Assembly: GCF_005503355.1 (NCBI RefSeq) | Contig: NZ_SCMK01000013.1 | Location: forward strand, 94,306-158,305 | Origin: Sphingomonas sp. 1F27F7B | GTDB taxonomy: Bacteria > Pseudomonadota > Alphaproteobacteria > Sphingomonadales > Sphingomonadaceae | Direction of reading: 5' to 3' | DNA: 64,000 nt | Shown: in pieces, positions 45,609 to 54,739 of the stretch | Layout of the letters: each line of letters opens with the position of its first letter | Position numbering within the stretch: the first letter of the stretch is position 1 | Translations under genes and position numbers: made by a program | The notes under the pieces: generated by a model | The model's input: the letters and a program-made list of their open reading frames with translations, nothing else | Told to the model about the DNA's origin: nothing | Databases searched by the model: none

Positions 45609-47587
45609 CCGCGGTTCGCCAGCTGGGCCAGCGCCGGCACGTCGACCGGCGCCGAGCAGAGGAAGCCCTGGAAATATTGGCAGCCTTCCTTGGCGAGCAG
45701 GTCGAGCTGCTCGGCAGTCTCGACTCCCTCGGCCACCACCGCCAGCCCCAGCGAACGCGCCATGTCGATCACGCCGCGCACCACCACGCGGTCACGGGCG
45801 GAGCCCGTGATATCCTGGCTGAGCTTCTTGTCGATCTTGAGATAGTCCAGCGGCAACGCCTTGAGATAGGCGAGGCTCGAATAGCCCGTGCCGAAATCGT
45901 CGATCGCCACGCGGCATCCCGCCGCACGCAGCAAGGTGAGCAGCCGCGCCGCCTCGCCCAGATCGGACATGATGCCGCTCTCGGTGATTTCCACCGTCAG
46001 GCGATTACGTGGGAAGTTGCTCGCGTCAATCCGCCCGAGAAGCGCATCGACGAAGCTGGCGCGCGCTACGTCGGCGGCCGTGACGTTGATCGAAAGCCGC
46101 AGCTTGCTCAACGACATGGGCCAATTGGCCGCCGCCGCCAGCGCGCGGCGCTGGACATGGTCGGAAAGCGTCGCGTCGAGCCCTGCCCGCTCCGCCGCGG
46201 CGAACAGCGTATCGGCGCCGAGTTCGCCGAACTCGGGATGGTTCCAGCGCGCCAGCGCCTCCACGCCAACGATCTGCCCGGTGGCGATCGAGACCTGGGG
46301 CTGGAACAGCACGCCGATCTCGCCGCGTTCCAGCGCGCGGTGGAGATTGTCGACGAGCAGATCTACCGGCGGCGCTCCCTTCTCGCGCGGCACGTCGCCA
46401 AGCAGCGCCTCGCTCGTCCGGCGCAGCAGCGCCGCGGCATTGTCGCCGGCCTGGCTCTCACCGGTCACGAGCCGCGCCCCGAGTGGGGCGATGTCGCCCC
46501 CGACCACGAAGGGCCGGGCCAGTGCGTCCTCGAGCCTGGCAGCAGCCGAACCGATCCTCGCGGCGTCGACGTCGTCGCTGGCGACCAGGAATTCCGAGCC
46601 ACCGATCCGCGCGATGATCGCACTCTTGCCCAGCGTCTCGCGCGCCACTTCGCCTACGCGCCGCGACACGCTGCGCAGCAGCTCGTCGCCCACGCCCCGG
46701 CCATAGGCGGTGTTCACCGTCTCAAAGCGCGTCAGCCCGATCAACACCACGCCGACGCGGCCGCCCTCGGCGAGGCGTCGGTCGATCCAGCGACGCGCAC
46801 TGGGCCCGTCGCGCGCGCCGGTCAGGGCGTCGCGCACCGCCGCATTGGCATCCGGCGCCACGCCGAGCGCCTCGACAAGCGCGTGCAGACGGTTGGTGTG
46901 CGCATCATATTGAAGATGCTGCACTACCCGGCCCACGCCTGCCAGGTCGTGGGCAAAGGCAGTGGAAGGCGTGTCCGAATTCAAGCGACGGAGCGCGCTG
47001 CGCGCCAGCACGCGATCCGCCGGATCCAGCCTGGCGAAGAAGGTGCGCGTGCCGGGGGCCTCGGGCAGACCGAGCAGGCTCGCCAATGCCGGGGTGAGCT
47101 GGAGCGAGCGCATCGCCGGATCGAATCGCCAGCCAAGCGGCTCGGGCGGGCCCTTTTCCTGCCCGTTCCATCCGGAAAGCCGATCGACATGCCGCTGGGC
47201 GAAGCGAATCGCATGCGCCATCGCGGCCGAGGACATCGGGCTCGACAGGAAATGCGTGGCACCGGCATCGAAGAAATGGCGCATGTGCACCGTGTCGCTC
47301 TGCGAAACGAGGATCAGCATCGCCGCGCCATGCGCCTCGATCGTCGGCCCCAGCACCTTGGCCGCTTCCATACCTTCCGAAAGCGCGCCGCGCGCGTCGA
47401 TCACCGCCACGGCCGCCCCGCTCGAGAGGAAGCGCCGTTCGAGCGCATCGGAGCGCCGCGCCGCCACCACCCGCCAACCGCCCCCCGCAGCGGCCGCCGC
47501 GACTTCGTCGCGCTGGCGAAAGCTGAGGACGAACACCGGGGCCGCATCTGCGTTGGCGCTTTCGATGACTGTGAAATCTTCGGACAT
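45605..47587 (-). CDS. Receiver-like, degenerate GGDEF and EAL domain protein
   Basis: 660 residues. A receiver-like region spans about 1-135, without a clear phospho-acceptor Asp triad. A PAS-like stretch precedes a GGDEF domain (about 260-400) whose signature is G-G-S-E-F instead of GG(D/E)EF, so cyclase activity is doubtful. The EAL domain (about 410-650) is intact: VGVEALARWNHPEFG, SINVTA, EITES, DDFGTGYSSLAYLKALPLDYLKIDKK and VAEGVETAEQ. It should break down cyclic di-GMP, with GGDEF perhaps binding GTP as a regulator. Coupled to the small downstream gene; divergent from moaA. Confidence 0.88.
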   Translation of the reverse strand: MSEDFTVIESANADAAPVFVLSFRQRDEVAAAAAGGGWRVVAARRSDALERRFLSSGAAVAVIDARGALSEGMEAAKVLGPTIEAHGAAMLILVSQSDTVHMRHFFDAGATHFLSSPMSSAAMAHAIRFAQRHVDRLSGWNGQEKGPPEPLGWRFDPAMRSLQLTPALASLLGLPEAPGTRTFFARLDPADRVLARSALRRLNSDTPSTAFAHDLAGVGRVVQHLQYDAHTNRLHALVEALGVAPDANAAVRDALTGARDGPSARRWIDRRLAEGGRVGVVLIGLTRFETVNTAYGRGVGDELLRSVSRRVGEVARETLGKSAIIARIGGSEFLVASDDVDAARIGSAAARLEDALARPFVVGGDIAPLGARLVTGESQAGDNAAALLRRTSEALLGDVPREKGAPPVDLLVDNLHRALERGEIGVLFQPQVSIATGQIVGVEALARWNHPEFGELGADTLFAAAERAGLDATLSDHVQRRALAAAANWPMSLSKLRLSINVTAADVARASFVDALLGRIDASNFPRNRLTVEITESGIMSDLGEAARLLTLLRAAGCRVAIDDFGTGYSSLAYLKALPLDYLKIDKKLSQDITGSARDRVVVRGVIDMARSLGLAVVAEGVETAEQLDLLAKEGCQYFQGFLCSAPVDVPALAQLANRG

Positions 47588-47646
47588 TCCGCTCTCGATA
47601 ACGCGAACGCTTGCCCGCCGCTATCATCATGCGTAACTCATCTTGC

Positions 47647-48645
47647 ATGGCAGCCGCGCCCGCCTTGATCGACGCCCATGGCCGCGCGATCCACTATTTG
47701 CGCATTTCGGTCACGGATCGCTGCGACTTGCGTTGCCGCTACTGCATGCCCGAGCAGATGCGCTTCCTGCCGCGCGGAGAGCTGCTGAGCCTGGACGAAC
47801 TCGCGCTGATCGCCGACCGCTTCGTCGCGCGCGGGGTACGCAGGATCCGCCTCACCGGCGGGGAGCCGCTGGTGCGCGGCGATACGCTGGAGCTGGTCCG
47901 CCGCATCGCGCGCCATCTCGGCGCCGGTCTGGACGAAGTCACGCTCACCACCAACGGCACGCGCCTGTCCGACCATGCCGAAGCGCTGCACGAGGCCGGC
48001 GTGCGCCGCGTCAACGTCAGCCTCGACAGCCGCGATCCGGAAGTCTTTCGGCACGTCACCCGGCACGGCGACCTGTCGAAGGTGCTCGCAGGCATCGCCG
48101 CCGCGCAGGCGGCCGGCCTCGCGGTCAAGCTCAACATGGTCGCATTGAAGGGCCTGAACGAAGATGAGATTTCCCCGATGCTCGGCTGGGCGACGGAAGC
48201 GGGCATGGACCTCAGCTTGATCGAGACGATGCCGCTCGGCGAAGTGGACGATGATCGCGTCGATCGCTTCCTGCCGCTCACCGGCGTGCTGGCCGATCTC
48301 CGCGCGCGCTTCGAATTGATCCCCGACACGCACCGCACCGGTGGGCCGGCGCGCTATTGGCGCGTCGCGGGCACGCGCACCCGGCTCGGCCTGATCACGC
48401 CGCTGAGCGCCAATTTCTGCGACGGATGCAATCGCGTCCGCCTCGCCACCGACGGAAAGCTCTATATGTGCCTCGGCCATGACGAGGGCGTGGACATCAA
48501 GGCCGCCCTGCGCGGCGCAGGGTCCGCCGGCCTCGACGCCGCGATCGACGACGCGCTGCGGCGCAAGCCTGCCCGCCATGATTTCCGCATCGCCGCCGGC
48601 GCCGCCCCGGCCACGCGCCGTCACATGAGCGTCACCGGCGGATGA
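47647..48645 (+). CDS. moaA: GTP 3',8-cyclase
   Basis: 332 residues from the ATG at 47647; starts at 47629 and 47611 are possible. A radical-SAM enzyme that starts molybdenum-cofactor synthesis with MoaC. The N-terminal cluster motif is C26-DLR-C30-RY-C33 in TDRCDLRCRYCMP. A second Cys set lies in ANFCDGCNRVRLATDGKLYMC. The C-terminus ends in Gly-Gly (SVTGG), which inserts into the active site in known enzymes. Its stop overlaps the nadK ATG (ATGA). Confidence 0.94.
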   Translation: MAAAPALIDAHGRAIHYLRISVTDRCDLRCRYCMPEQMRFLPRGELLSLDELALIADRFVARGVRRIRLTGGEPLVRGDTLELVRRIARHLGAGLDEVTLTTNGTRLSDHAEALHEAGVRRVNVSLDSRDPEVFRHVTRHGDLSKVLAGIAAAQAAGLAVKLNMVALKGLNEDEISPMLGWATEAGMDLSLIETMPLGEVDDDRVDRFLPLTGVLADLRARFELIPDTHRTGGPARYWRVAGTRTRLGLITPLSANFCDGCNRVRLATDGKLYMCLGHDEGVDIKAALRGAGSAGLDAAIDDALRRKPARHDFRIAAGAAPATRRHMSVTGG

Positions 48646-49412
48646 GCCAGCTCCGCGCGCTCGTCGTCTCGCCCACCGAACCCGCCCAGCTCGCTGCCGA
48701 CGAGCTGCGCGAGGCCTATGAATGGGTGCCCGTCGAACAGGCCGAGGCGATCGTCGCCCTGGGCGGCGACGGCTTTATGCTCCAGACGCTCCACAATTTG
48801 CTGGAGAGCCGCCGCAGCGTTCCCGTGTTCGGCATGAACCTCGGCACGGTCGGCTTCCTGATGAACGACTGGCGGCGCGAGAGACTCGACGAGCGGCTCG
48901 CCCGCGCCAAGCCGTTCAAGGTGAGCCCGCTCAAGATGAGCGCGATCAATGCCGCCGGCGAACGCTTCGAGCTGCCGGCGATCAACGAAGTCTCGTTCCT
49001 GCGTGAGACGCGCCAGACGGCGAAGCTCGAAGTCACCGTCAACGATCGCGTCGTGCTGCCGGAGCTGGTGTGCGACGGCATGCTCGTCGCGACGCCCGCC
49101 GGCTCCACTGCGTACAATCTCTCGGTGCAGGGCCCGATCCTGCCGCTGGGCTCCGCGATGCTGGCGATGACGCCGATCAGCCCATTCCGCCCGCGGCGCT
49201 GGCGCGGGGCGATCCTGCCCGACAAGGCCCGCATCGCGATTCGCGTGTTGGAGGCCGACAAGCGGCCCGTGAGCGCGGTGGCGGACCAGCGCGAGGTGCG
49301 CGACGTCGCCCGAGTGGAGATCGAGATCGACCATCACCGCGACCTCACCTTGCTCTTCGATCCGGAGCATGCGCTGGACGATCGGATAACGATGGAACAA
49401 TTCGTCGCCTGA
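48642..49412 (+). CDS. nadK: NAD kinase
   Basis: 256 residues. Phosphorylates NAD to NADP. The GGDG motif is at 41-44 (ALGGDGFML), followed by GMNLGTVGFLMN, INEVSFLRETRQTAKL, DGMLVATPAGSTAYNLS and PISPFRPRRWRGA. Coupled to moaA by a 4-base overlap; followed by tRNA-Asn. Confidence 0.94.
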   Translation: MSQLRALVVSPTEPAQLAADELREAYEWVPVEQAEAIVALGGDGFMLQTLHNLLESRRSVPVFGMNLGTVGFLMNDWRRERLDERLARAKPFKVSPLKMSAINAAGERFELPAINEVSFLRETRQTAKLEVTVNDRVVLPELVCDGMLVATPAGSTAYNLSVQGPILPLGSAMLAMTPISPFRPRRWRGAILPDKARIAIRVLEADKRPVSAVADQREVRDVARVEIEIDHHRDLTLLFDPEHALDDRITMEQFVA

Positions 49413-49484
49413 CCCCTTGCAATCCACGAGAACCCGCTGCATAGCGCCGCCTCCGCAGCGGTTCGCCGGGCGGAGAGATAGTGA

Positions 49485-49559
49485 TCCCTGATAGCTCAGC
49501 GGTAGAGCTCTCGACTGTTAATCGAGCGGCCGTAGGTTCGAATCCTACTCAGGGAGCCA
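49485..49559 (+). tRNA. tRNA-Asn (anticodon GTT)
   Basis: 75 bases including an encoded CCA. The acceptor TCCCTGA pairs with TCAGGGA; the D arm is GCTCAGCGGTAGAGC; the anticodon stem-loop TCGACTGTTAATCGA carries GTT at 49517-49519; the T arm is GTAGGTTCGAATCCTAC. Anticodon GTT reads Asn codons. Confidence 0.96.
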
Positions 49560-49804
49560 CTTCCGAATCCCGGGACGAAGGCCCCGGAAACCGTCTTCGC
49601 GGCGGCTTTCTATTCAAACCAGAAATTGTGAATGGCTCCTGATGGGCCAGTCGTCGGCCCGCATGCGAGCAGCCCGGTAATGTGGGGCTTGGAGCTCCGC
49701 GCGTGCTGGCCAGGGGGCGCCGGCATGATCGGGCCGCCGGGCGCCCGGCGAAATCGGCTGAAACATGGCCGAGCGATGATGATCGAGAGCCGTATTGAAA
49801 TCGA

Positions 49805-50737
49805 TCAGATGGATGCATGCCCGCTGCCCGACTCGCATTTCTGCACCTGCTCGCGAAGATGCTCGATCAGCCATCGCCCAGCCGGCCCCGGCGGCGCGTC
49901 ACGGCGATGCAGCGCGTGCATCGCCATCTGATCGCCTTCGGGCCAGACGTCGCTCTCGGTCCGGAGCTCCACCAGCCGGCCGGCGGCCAGATCGGCCTGA
50001 ATCATCCAGAGCGGCATGCTGCCCCAACCCAGGCCGGCTTTCAGAAAGGCGTGTTTGGCGCCCAGGTCGGCAAGGCGCCAGGCACGCGGTGCCAGCACTC
50101 CGAACTGCCGCCCCTGGGAAAGCTCTGAACGGTCCGACAGCACGAGCTGGGTATGGGCCGAAAGCTGCTCCGCCGAGAGCGGATCCGACGCCCGGGCGAG
50201 CGGATGATCGGGTGACGCGACCAGCGTCAGCCTGATCGCCAGCAACCGTTCCGGCTGAAGTTCCGGAGAGAACAAGGGCACGGTGCCGGAAACCGCAAAT
50301 GCGCTGCGCCTGTCGAGCACCGGCTGGATCACTGCGCCGAGGCTCTCGACATGCACCCGGAGAACCGTGTCCGGAAAATTGGCCTCGAACCCGGAGACCG
50401 CCCGAGTGAATATCTCTATCGGGAACATCACGTCGAGCGCGATCGACACTTCCGGCTCGACTCCGCTTGCCAGATCCCGCGCACGGGCCCGGAATTGCCC
50501 CGCCTGGCGCAGCACTGCCCGCGCTTCCCCGGCCAGCGCCGTGCCAGCCTCGGTCGGCACCGGATAGCGACCGATCCGCTCGAACAATGCGACCTTCAGC
50601 TGGGTCTCCAGTCCCGAGATCGTCTGGCTAACCACCGACTGCGCCCGCCCGATCTTGCGGCCCGCAGCCGAGAAGCTCCCCTCATCGATGGCCGCCACGA
50701 GCGTTCGCATCTGATCCAGCGTGATCGATTCAATCAT
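49805..50737 (-). CDS. LysR-family transcriptional regulator
   Basis: 310 residues. The N-terminal winged HTH is typical: TLDQMRTLVAAIDEGSFSAAGRKIGRAQSVVSQTISGLETQL. The rest is a periplasmic-binding-type effector domain (VSIALDVMFPIEIFTRAVSGF..., LTLVASPDHPLA). It is divergent from azoR, whose shared gap has LysR-type T-N11-A symmetry. LysR regulators next to azoR, DoxX and pirin genes usually control quinone or electrophile stress; that role is inferred. Likely autorepresses. Confidence 0.92.
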   Translation of the reverse strand: MIESITLDQMRTLVAAIDEGSFSAAGRKIGRAQSVVSQTISGLETQLKVALFERIGRYPVPTEAGTALAGEARAVLRQAGQFRARARDLASGVEPEVSIALDVMFPIEIFTRAVSGFEANFPDTVLRVHVESLGAVIQPVLDRRSAFAVSGTVPLFSPELQPERLLAIRLTLVASPDHPLARASDPLSAEQLSAHTQLVLSDRSELSQGRQFGVLAPRAWRLADLGAKHAFLKAGLGWGSMPLWMIQADLAAGRLVELRTESDVWPEGDQMAMHALHRRDAPPGPAGRWLIEHLREQVQKCESGSGHASI

Positions 50738-50791
50738 CCATCTAAATCCTGAATGGATTGTATCTGATAATATAGGCTACGACGATATATC
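50736..50791. promoter_or_regulatory. LysR-type operator region between lysR and azoR
   Basis: ATCCAT at 50736-50741 and ATGGAT at 50753-50758 are inverted with an 11-base spacer, the T-N11-A form of LysR boxes, overlapping the regulator start codon. A second AT-rich symmetric site, GATAATAT at 50766-50773 and the palindrome GATATATC at 50784-50791, lies closer to azoR. The pair fits recognition and activation half-sites. Confidence 0.5.
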
Positions 50792-50841
50792 TGTCACGCC
50801 TATTTCCCACTCGTCTAACCAACGCGTGAAGGAAACAGGCA

Positions 50842-51468
50842 ATGAAACTTCTCCATGTCGATTCCAGCATCCTCGGTCCGGCGTCGGTCAGCCGCCAGCT
50901 TTCGGGCGCGATCGTCGCCGCGCAGCGCGCGGCCCATCCGACCATCGAGGTCGAGCATCTCGATCTCGCCACGCATCCAGTCGGCCACCTGACCGGCCTG
51001 CATCTCGCCGCGGCGCAAGGCGCCGTTCCGGAAGCGCCGGCGCTGGTCGGCGATATCGCCGCAGGCAACGCCGCCCTCGACGCCTTCCTCACCGCCGATA
51101 TCGTCGTGGTCGGCGCGCCGATGTACAATTTCGGCATCCCGAGCCAGCTCAAGGCCTGGATCGACCGTATCGCGGTGGCGGGCAAGACGTTCCGCTATAC
51201 CGAGAACGGCCCCGTGGGCCTGGCAGGCGACAAGAAGGTGATCATCGCCTCGTCGCGTGGCGGCTTCTACGGCGCCGATACAGCGATGGCCGCGCTCGAC
51301 CATCAGGAAAACTATCTGCGCGGCGTCTTCGGCTTTTTCGGAGTGACGGACGTCAGCTTCATCCGCGCCGAGGGCGTGGCCATGGGCGACGACGCGCGCA
51401 ACCAGGCCATCGCCGCGGCCCAGGCCGAAATCGGCAAGCTCGCCGAATTCCGCAAGCTCGCCGCCTAA
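50842..51468 (+). CDS. azoR: FMN-dependent NADH:quinone/azo reductase
   Basis: 208 residues with AAGGAA before the ATG. Family motifs: [21 protein letters not shown], the [33 protein letters not shown] segment that holds the FMN, and [11 protein letters not shown]. AzoR enzymes reduce quinones and azo compounds by two electrons. First gene of a run with DoxX, pirin and CBS genes, probably driven from the LysR operator. Confidence 0.94.
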   Translation: MKLLHVDSSILGPASVSRQLSGAIVAAQRAAHPTIEVEHLDLATHPVGHLTGLHLAAAQGAVPEAPALVGDIAAGNAALDAFLTADIVVVGAPMYNFGIPSQLKAWIDRIAVAGKTFRYTENGPVGLAGDKKVIIASSRGGFYGADTAMAALDHQENYLRGVFGFFGVTDVSFIRAEGVAMGDDARNQAIAAAQAEIGKLAEFRKLAA

Positions 51469-51491
51469 GGCCCATCAAGGGAACTCTACTC

Positions 51492-51872
51492 ATGTCCGAC
51501 AATCTCTTGAAGCTCATCGCGCGCATCCTGCTCGCGGTCCTGTTCGTCGTCAGCGGCTTCGGCAAGCTGACCGATCCGTCAGCGGTCGCCGGGATGCTGA
51601 GCAGCCTCAAACTGCCTGGCGCGACCGCCCTGACCTATCTCGTCGGTCTCGGCGAAGTCGTTGGCGGCGTCGCGATCATCATCGGCTATCGTTTGCGCGC
51701 CATCGCGCCGCTGCTCGCGGCCTGGTGCATAGTCACCGGCCTGATCGTCCATCTCAGCATGCCGATCGATCTCATGAAGAATCTCGGCCTCGCCGGCGGC
51801 CTGCTCCTGCTGGCGACGACCGGTGCCGGATCGTTCGCCCTCGAGCGCCGCGCGCGCCCGGTCACGGCCTGA
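51492..51872 (+). CDS. DoxX family membrane protein
   Basis: 126 residues, four membrane helices. The N-terminal RILLAVLFVVSGFGKLTDP is the DoxX signature, followed by YLVGLGEVVGGVAIIIGYR. DoxX proteins are inner-membrane redox-associated proteins often paired with quinone reductases. Starts 24 bases after azoR. Confidence 0.9.
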   Translation: MSDNLLKLIARILLAVLFVVSGFGKLTDPSAVAGMLSSLKLPGATALTYLVGLGEVVGGVAIIIGYRLRAIAPLLAAWCIVTGLIVHLSMPIDLMKNLGLAGGLLLLATTGAGSFALERRARPVTA

Positions 51873-51897
51873 GCCCACCAAACCGGAGTATCCCGTC

Positions 51898-52746
51898 ATG
51901 TCACGGCAAACCGCACTCGCCCTATCCGCCCCCGTTCACGCCCCGCGTGAGGTCGTTCATCGCACGCAAGGACGCGGCGGCGCCCCGATCACCCGGCTGA
52001 TGAGCCCGTCGGACCTCGGCCAGTATCTCAAGCCGTTCGTCTTCCTCGACCTGATCGATGCGCCGTCTTCGATCGCCAGCGCCGGCAATCTCCATCCGCA
52101 TTCGGGCATCGCCACCGTCACCGTGCTCACCGAAGGCAATCTGCGCTTCGACAAGGGCGACTGGGGTACCGGCCTGCTCGACTATGGCGGAGTCGAATGG
52201 ATGCGGGCCGGCAGCGCGATCTGGCACGGCGACGAATATCGTCCGGACAGCGCAGCCCGCCTCAAGGGCTTCCAGCTCTGGGTCGCCCTCCCGGAAGCCA
52301 TGGAGATGCACGAGCCGGAATGGCAGTTCGTCGAGGCGAGCGGCATCCCGTCCGTCGGCCCCGCACACCTTGTCGTGGGCGCCTATCGGGGCAAGCAGAG
52401 CCCGGTGCGGTCGTTCGACGGCCTCAACTATCTGCTGGTCACCCTCGCCCCCGACGAGGCATGGACCTATGAGACGCCGGACGGTCACCAGGTCGGCTGG
52501 CTCAGCCTGTCGCACGGCTCCCTGGCGGGCACCGACACCTATCATGCCGGCGAGCTGATCGCCTTCGACCGGAGCGATGCCTCGATCGCACTGCGCGCCG
52601 GCCCCGAAGGCGCGACATTCGTGCTCGGATCGGCGGTGCCGCATCCGCACGAACTCGTGCTCGGCTACTATTCCGTCCACACCTCCGAGGCGAACCTGCA
52701 GGCGGGCGAGGCCCGCATCGCCGAGGTCAGGCACCGCTACGCCTGA
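51898..52746 (+). CDS. Pirin family bicupin
   Basis: 282 residues from the ATG at 51898. The N-terminal cupin has the metal ligands in LHPHSGIATVTVLTEG (His-x-His) and, later, GSAIWHGDEY. The C-terminal cupin contains GLNYLLVTLAPDEAWTYE and LSLSHGSLAG. Pirins may act as quercetinase-like dioxygenases or redox-sensitive regulators. It lies 26 bases after doxX, as in many azoR–doxX–pirin groups. Confidence 0.9.
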   Translation: MSRQTALALSAPVHAPREVVHRTQGRGGAPITRLMSPSDLGQYLKPFVFLDLIDAPSSIASAGNLHPHSGIATVTVLTEGNLRFDKGDWGTGLLDYGGVEWMRAGSAIWHGDEYRPDSAARLKGFQLWVALPEAMEMHEPEWQFVEASGIPSVGPAHLVVGAYRGKQSPVRSFDGLNYLLVTLAPDEAWTYETPDGHQVGWLSLSHGSLAGTDTYHAGELIAFDRSDASIALRAGPEGATFVLGSAVPHPHELVLGYYSVHTSEANLQAGEARIAEVRHRYA

Positions 52747-52789
52747 CCGCCAATCCCAATCGCATCATTCGATCACAGGAGAGATGACA

Positions 52790-53233
52790 ATGCTTATCGA
52801 GGACATTCTCCGCCACAAGGGTCGCCGTGTGATCAGCATCGCGCCCCATAGCGAACTGGCGGCGGCCATAGAACTGATGGCGCATGAACAGGTCGGCGCG
52901 CTCGTCGTGCTCGACGATTCGGACCGGGTGCTCGGCATCGTCTCGGAACGCGATATCGTCCTGGCAACGGCGAAGGCCGGCAAGCTGGCCCTCTCGCTCC
53001 CCGTCCATGGGGTGATGACCAGGAGCAGCCCGCACGCAGACCCGCGCGATACCGTCGCCGACGCCATGCGCGTGATGACCACCAACCGGACCCGGCACCT
53101 CCCGGTCACCCATGGCGGGCACGTCGTCGGCCTGGTCAGCATAGGCGACGTGGTGAAGTCGCGACTGCAGGAGAAGATCGAGGAGAACGCGGTCCTGCAG
53201 GACATGGCGCGGGCACGTCTCGCAGCCGCGTGA
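52790..53233 (+). CDS. CBS-pair protein
   Basis: 147 residues from the ATG at 52790, with AGGAGAG six bases upstream; an in-frame ATG at 52784 sits too close to that site. Two CBS motifs are visible: VISIAPHSELAAAIELMAHEQVGALVVLDDSDRVLGIVSERDI and DPRDTVADAMRVMTTNRTRHLPVTHGGHVVGLVSIGDVV. They should bind adenine nucleotides as a homodimer. Members are often stress-induced. Adjacent to pirin (44-base gap). Confidence 0.88.
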   Translation: MLIEDILRHKGRRVISIAPHSELAAAIELMAHEQVGALVVLDDSDRVLGIVSERDIVLATAKAGKLALSLPVHGVMTRSSPHADPRDTVADAMRVMTTNRTRHLPVTHGGHVVGLVSIGDVVKSRLQEKIEENAVLQDMARARLAAA

Positions 53234-53286
53234 GGCAGAGCAGGCCCCCGATCCTGCAAGCCGGTCGGGGGCGCAAGGAGGTTGTC

Positions 53287-53844
53287 ATGGCCTATCTGCA
53301 ATTCGAGCATATCCAGAGTGCCTCGACAGGAATCGTTGCCGGGAAGCCCCAGCCGGCCCTCGGCGCGTTCGAGCGCGATATCGTGCGGATGTCGCTCCAG
53401 GACGGACGTTCTTCGCTGGCAGACATTGGCCGGCTCGTGCGGATCGGCATGTGGCTGGGCGGCGTGCGCCGCAAGGGCGGGCTGGCAAACCCTCGGCTCG
53501 AGGCCCTGCGGCGCTACGCCATCCTCTATCGCCTGAACGGCCAGGGGCTCGAAGCGAGCGAGGAGCTGGCAATGGATCGCGCCGGCTTCGATGCGCGCGG
53601 CATCGGCGAGGTCCGCCGGATCGTCGATCGCCACGTCGCGGCCAACCCGCATGGGCCCGGGCCATGGCTTCATATCTTGCCCCTCGCCCTCGCATTGGTC
53701 GCTGGGCTCGCCGGCACGGCGCTGCTCATCCGGCAGACGACGGGCGATATCGCGATATCGACGATGATCGCCGCACTTGCCCTGGTCACGATCGTCTCGC
53801 TCCATCGCCCCGCGATGCGAAGCGATCGGCGGCGGGCGTCGTGA
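53287..53844 (+). CDS. Protein with a helical N-terminus and two C-terminal membrane helices
   Basis: 185 residues from the ATG at 53287, set by AGGAGG five bases before it; a longer start at 53230 would overlap the CBS gene. The N-terminal 110 residues are mixed polar (DRDGRSSLADIGRLVRIGMWLGG, NPRLEALRRYAILYR), unknown to me. Two hydrophobic stretches end the protein (about 120-142 and 148-170). It probably anchors a cytoplasmic domain. Same direction as the CBS gene, so likely in the same run. Confidence 0.65.
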   Translation: MAYLQFEHIQSASTGIVAGKPQPALGAFERDIVRMSLQDGRSSLADIGRLVRIGMWLGGVRRKGGLANPRLEALRRYAILYRLNGQGLEASEELAMDRAGFDARGIGEVRRIVDRHVAANPHGPGPWLHILPLALALVAGLAGTALLIRQTTGDIAISTMIAALALVTIVSLHRPAMRSDRRRAS

Positions 53845-54206
53845 CGATCGCGACGCGATACGGGCGTTCATGCGGGATAGGCGAGGCGCCGATCCAAGCG
53901 CGAATACAGAGGGAATCCTGTCGGCTGGCGCACAGCCGGCAACCGGCACGCCTTCGTCTCCAGCCGCGGCGCAAGGGATATTTTCCGCAACCGCCGCCTG
54001 CTGGCGGAATAGTTGCCGACCCGGCGCAGCCGGCTCCCGGAGAGGCCGTCGATTGTTCTTCTCTTGCGTGGCGCAATTCCGCGGAAGATTGACTGGGCCA
54101 CCCGCGCGAAAGCGACCGGCAATTGCTTCGGCCAATATTGGTGGCTCGAACGTCATGCATGCGCTAGTGCCGGCACAATCTGGTATGTCGGGGCGAGAAT
54201 GCAGTC
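53845..54206. other. 362-base gap, nothing convincing seen
   Basis: Between the 53287 gene and the 54207 gene. Several short frames exist on both strands but none has a ribosome site plus a believable protein. No tRNA, strong hairpin or repeat was noticed. Confidence 0.4.
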
Positions 54207-54629
54207 ATGATCGTAACGGCCATTTTGGTTCTGCTTCAGTCCGCGCCGCCCTCCGAGGATTCTAGCCGGGTCTTTCCTGCGGATCGACTGGTCTGCAACG
54301 TGGCGGCATCGCCTGCCGCATTCGTGCTCAGCATGGAGCACCGTGCCGGCGACGCCCGGGTGCGGGTCAAGTCGACTCGGGACGATGCCTTTCCCTCGGG
54401 GGATTATGTCCTCGGCCGGTCGTTCGTTACCCGGCGCGAGAACGACCAGCCGGTTGACTATCGGGTTGGCCTCTCCGCCTCACACAAGGCTGGCGAATTC
54501 TCGCTCAACATGCAGGTGGTCAATGGTCGGCCCGCAAGAAGCTGGCTGAGGCTGATGCCTCCGGGCCCGTATCGGAGCGATCGCCTTCAGGAGCTCGGCG
54601 CGGCAGAGTGCGTCGTGAAGGCGGACTAG
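54207..54629 (+). CDS. Small exported protein, unknown
   Basis: 140 residues from the ATG at 54207. The first 12-13 residues are hydrophobic (MIVTAILVLLQSA) and then a polar region follows, so a short signal peptide is likely. The mature part is beta-like with two Cys (DRLVCNVAA near the start and AAECVVKAD at the end) that may form a disulfide. No domain recognised. Confidence 0.6.
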   Translation: MIVTAILVLLQSAPPSEDSSRVFPADRLVCNVAASPAAFVLSMEHRAGDARVRVKSTRDDAFPSGDYVLGRSFVTRRENDQPVDYRVGLSASHKAGEFSLNMQVVNGRPARSWLRLMPPGPYRSDRLQELGAAECVVKAD

Positions 54630-54739
54630 CGATCAGCGCCGTCGACCACTTCGCCCCGACCGGCGAGCAGCCCCCTGCCTGAAAATGCTGGTCGAGCCCG
54701 GAGCCTCCGTCGCGGCAGGCGATCCATGCGATCGCGCCT

